Origin: an uncultured Clostridia bacterium
GTDB taxonomy: Bacteria; Bacillota; Clostridia; Lachnospirales; CAG-274
Direction: 5' to 3'
Assembly (NCBI GenBank): GCA_947585865.1
Contig: CANPXH010000001.1
Span: 1 to 64,000 of the forward strand
DNA: 64,000 nt
The position numbers and the translations under genes are program-made. Below are positions 63,030 to 64,000 of this stretch, in pieces (the first letter of the stretch is position 1; every line of letters begins with the position of its first letter). Under the pieces are notes generated by a model, which ran no database searches, was not told where the DNA came from, and worked only from the letters and a program-made list of their open reading frames with translations.

Positions 63030-63980
63030 TCATTTGCTCTCCAGTTCACTTGCGATCCCGTTGATCGTTATATTTTCATCGAGCCACTTGTTGTTATTGG
63101 TGTGACAGTACAGATATTCAAGCTTGATCGCCTTATAATATATTTCATTCACATCAGACAAAATATCTATCTGAGTATATCCGTCTTTAAATTTATTCTC
63201 AAAAGAATTTATTGCTTCCGATATTTGCATATACTCGTGTTTTATGCTGCTGTCTTTTATAGAAATAAGCAATCTGTCGTTTTCGCTGTATAGCTTTTCC
63301 ATTGCATTTTTCACATTTTTGCAATACCCTTCAATATCATACTGATCATAATTATCTGTCGCAAATTTAAGCTTTTCGGCAGCCGATCTTACCGAATACA
63401 TATATTCAAACAACTTCTCATCATGGTTTTTTACGGCTGCAATCTGCTTATTTATATCATTCTCCCTGTTTTCTATATTATCCTTTAGCATATGATCTTT
63501 AGGCATTTTGGTATTTTTAACGATATGTGCCATTTCATCTGTTATATCGTGACCAAAGGATAATGTACAAGGATAAAAAATATTCATATCCATAGCATTT
63601 ATCTGTATCTCCCGGTCGCTGAATATGCTCTGTGTAAAAGGATAATTAAAAAGATAGGCATTCAGTGTTTCAAGTATTTCATAAGCTGTATCAAATGCAG
63701 ATTGTGAATCATTTTTATCGGCATAATCCAAAAGAGCATAAGCTCTGAACAGGTCTTCCTTTACTTTTTCATTGTCAACGCATTCTGTCAATTGACCTAT
63801 TCTCTTTATTTCATGACCTAAATAAACGGTTTCAATCTCTCCGCCATTGTACTCATACTTGTAATATTTCTTTAGATCCATTGTAGACTCAAGTATAATT
63901 TCTTTTATAACGGCAAATCTGAAAGGAGACATATTATCAAAAAATAAATGCCTTAATTTAATTATTTTTTCATTTTCCAT
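63030..63980 (-). CDS. Hypothetical helical protein at the window edge
   Basis: At least 316 residues, rich in Glu, Lys, Asn and Asp, apparently all helical and without signal peptide or TM segments. No family recognised. The ATG at 63980 lacks a good RBS and the reading frame stays open to the window end, so the true start may lie outside. Confidence 0.6.
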   Translation of the reverse strand: MENEKIIKLRHLFFDNMSPFRFAVIKEIILESTMDLKKYYKYEYNGGEIETVYLGHEIKRIGQLTECVDNEKVKEDLFRAYALLDYADKNDSQSAFDTAYEILETLNAYLFNYPFTQSIFSDREIQINAMDMNIFYPCTLSFGHDITDEMAHIVKNTKMPKDHMLKDNIENRENDINKQIAAVKNHDEKLFEYMYSVRSAAEKLKFATDNYDQYDIEGYCKNVKNAMEKLYSENDRLLISIKDSSIKHEYMQISEAINSFENKFKDGYTQIDILSDVNEIYYKAIKLEYLYCHTNNNKWLDENITINGIASELESK

Positions 63981-64000
63981 ATTATCAGATACATTTTCCC

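Overview
The window is a dense, low-GC chromosomal segment from an endospore-forming member of the Firmicutes, most likely class Clostridia. Supporting evidence is the complete spoIIA-sigF-spoVA block, a PolC-type DNA polymerase, the pyrH-frr-uppS-cdsA-dxr-rseP-ispG-polC and dgt-dnaG-rpoD gene orders, sigma-A promoters close to consensus, and surface proteins with Thr/Glu-rich linkers, S-layer homology (SLH) repeats and dockerin repeats. These surface traits resemble anaerobic gut Clostridia that degrade plant polysaccharides (Monoglobus-like or Ruminococcaceae-like lineages). That placement is inference only; there is no rRNA in the window.

Layout. 0.1-7.7 kb: release factor 3, then a secreted CAP-domain protein, two tandem paralogous L,D-transpeptidases and a HAD phosphatase. 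7.7-14.7 kb: an SDR oxidoreductase behind a consensus promoter, then a Wzz / tyrosine kinase / PHP phosphatase trio with no glycosyltransferases, followed by small surface proteins (TM protein, dockerin protein, SLH protein) and a VanZ-like protein. 15.0-25.8 kb: housekeeping operon for UMP kinase, ribosome recycling, isoprenoid and phospholipid synthesis, RseP and PolC. 26.0-32.0 kb: RpiB-family isomerase, a small membrane protein under an elaborate promoter, an FAH-family enzyme and a MoxR / DUF58 / transglutaminase operon. 32.2-36.4 kb: a degenerate SGNH-fold protein, a small membrane protein, gltX and ilvE. 36.4-42.1 kb: pth-rarD-mfd plus an unknown membrane protein. 42.5-44.2 kb: rqcH, flanked on both sides by copies of a 152-bp structured repeat. 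44.6-51.7 kb: dgt-dnaG-rpoD-trmK-nif3-nucleoside kinase. 51.8-54.2 kb: mntP diverging from a secreted beta-helix/dockerin protein. 54.2-58.6 kb: sporulation block. 58.8-62.8 kb: lexA, a DnaQ-type exonuclease, tRNA-Arg and an amino-acid ABC transporter. 62.8-64.0 kb: an unrecognised helical protein at the edge.

The parts that known families do not explain are mainly non-coding. (1) A 152-bp element occurs twice, at 42170-42321 and 44422-44573, with one mismatch that keeps a G-U pair; it folds into a multibranch RNA-like structure and one copy forms the leader of pth-rarD-mfd. (2) A 108-bp insert between pyrH and frr is bounded by a perfect 20-bp direct repeat and can form two mutually exclusive hairpins, one next to the frr ribosome binding site. 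(3) A 98-residue membrane protein has two exact copies of a 9-bp SOS-box-like motif in its promoter and leader. No CRISPR array, prophage, intact insertion sequence or recognisable defence system was seen.
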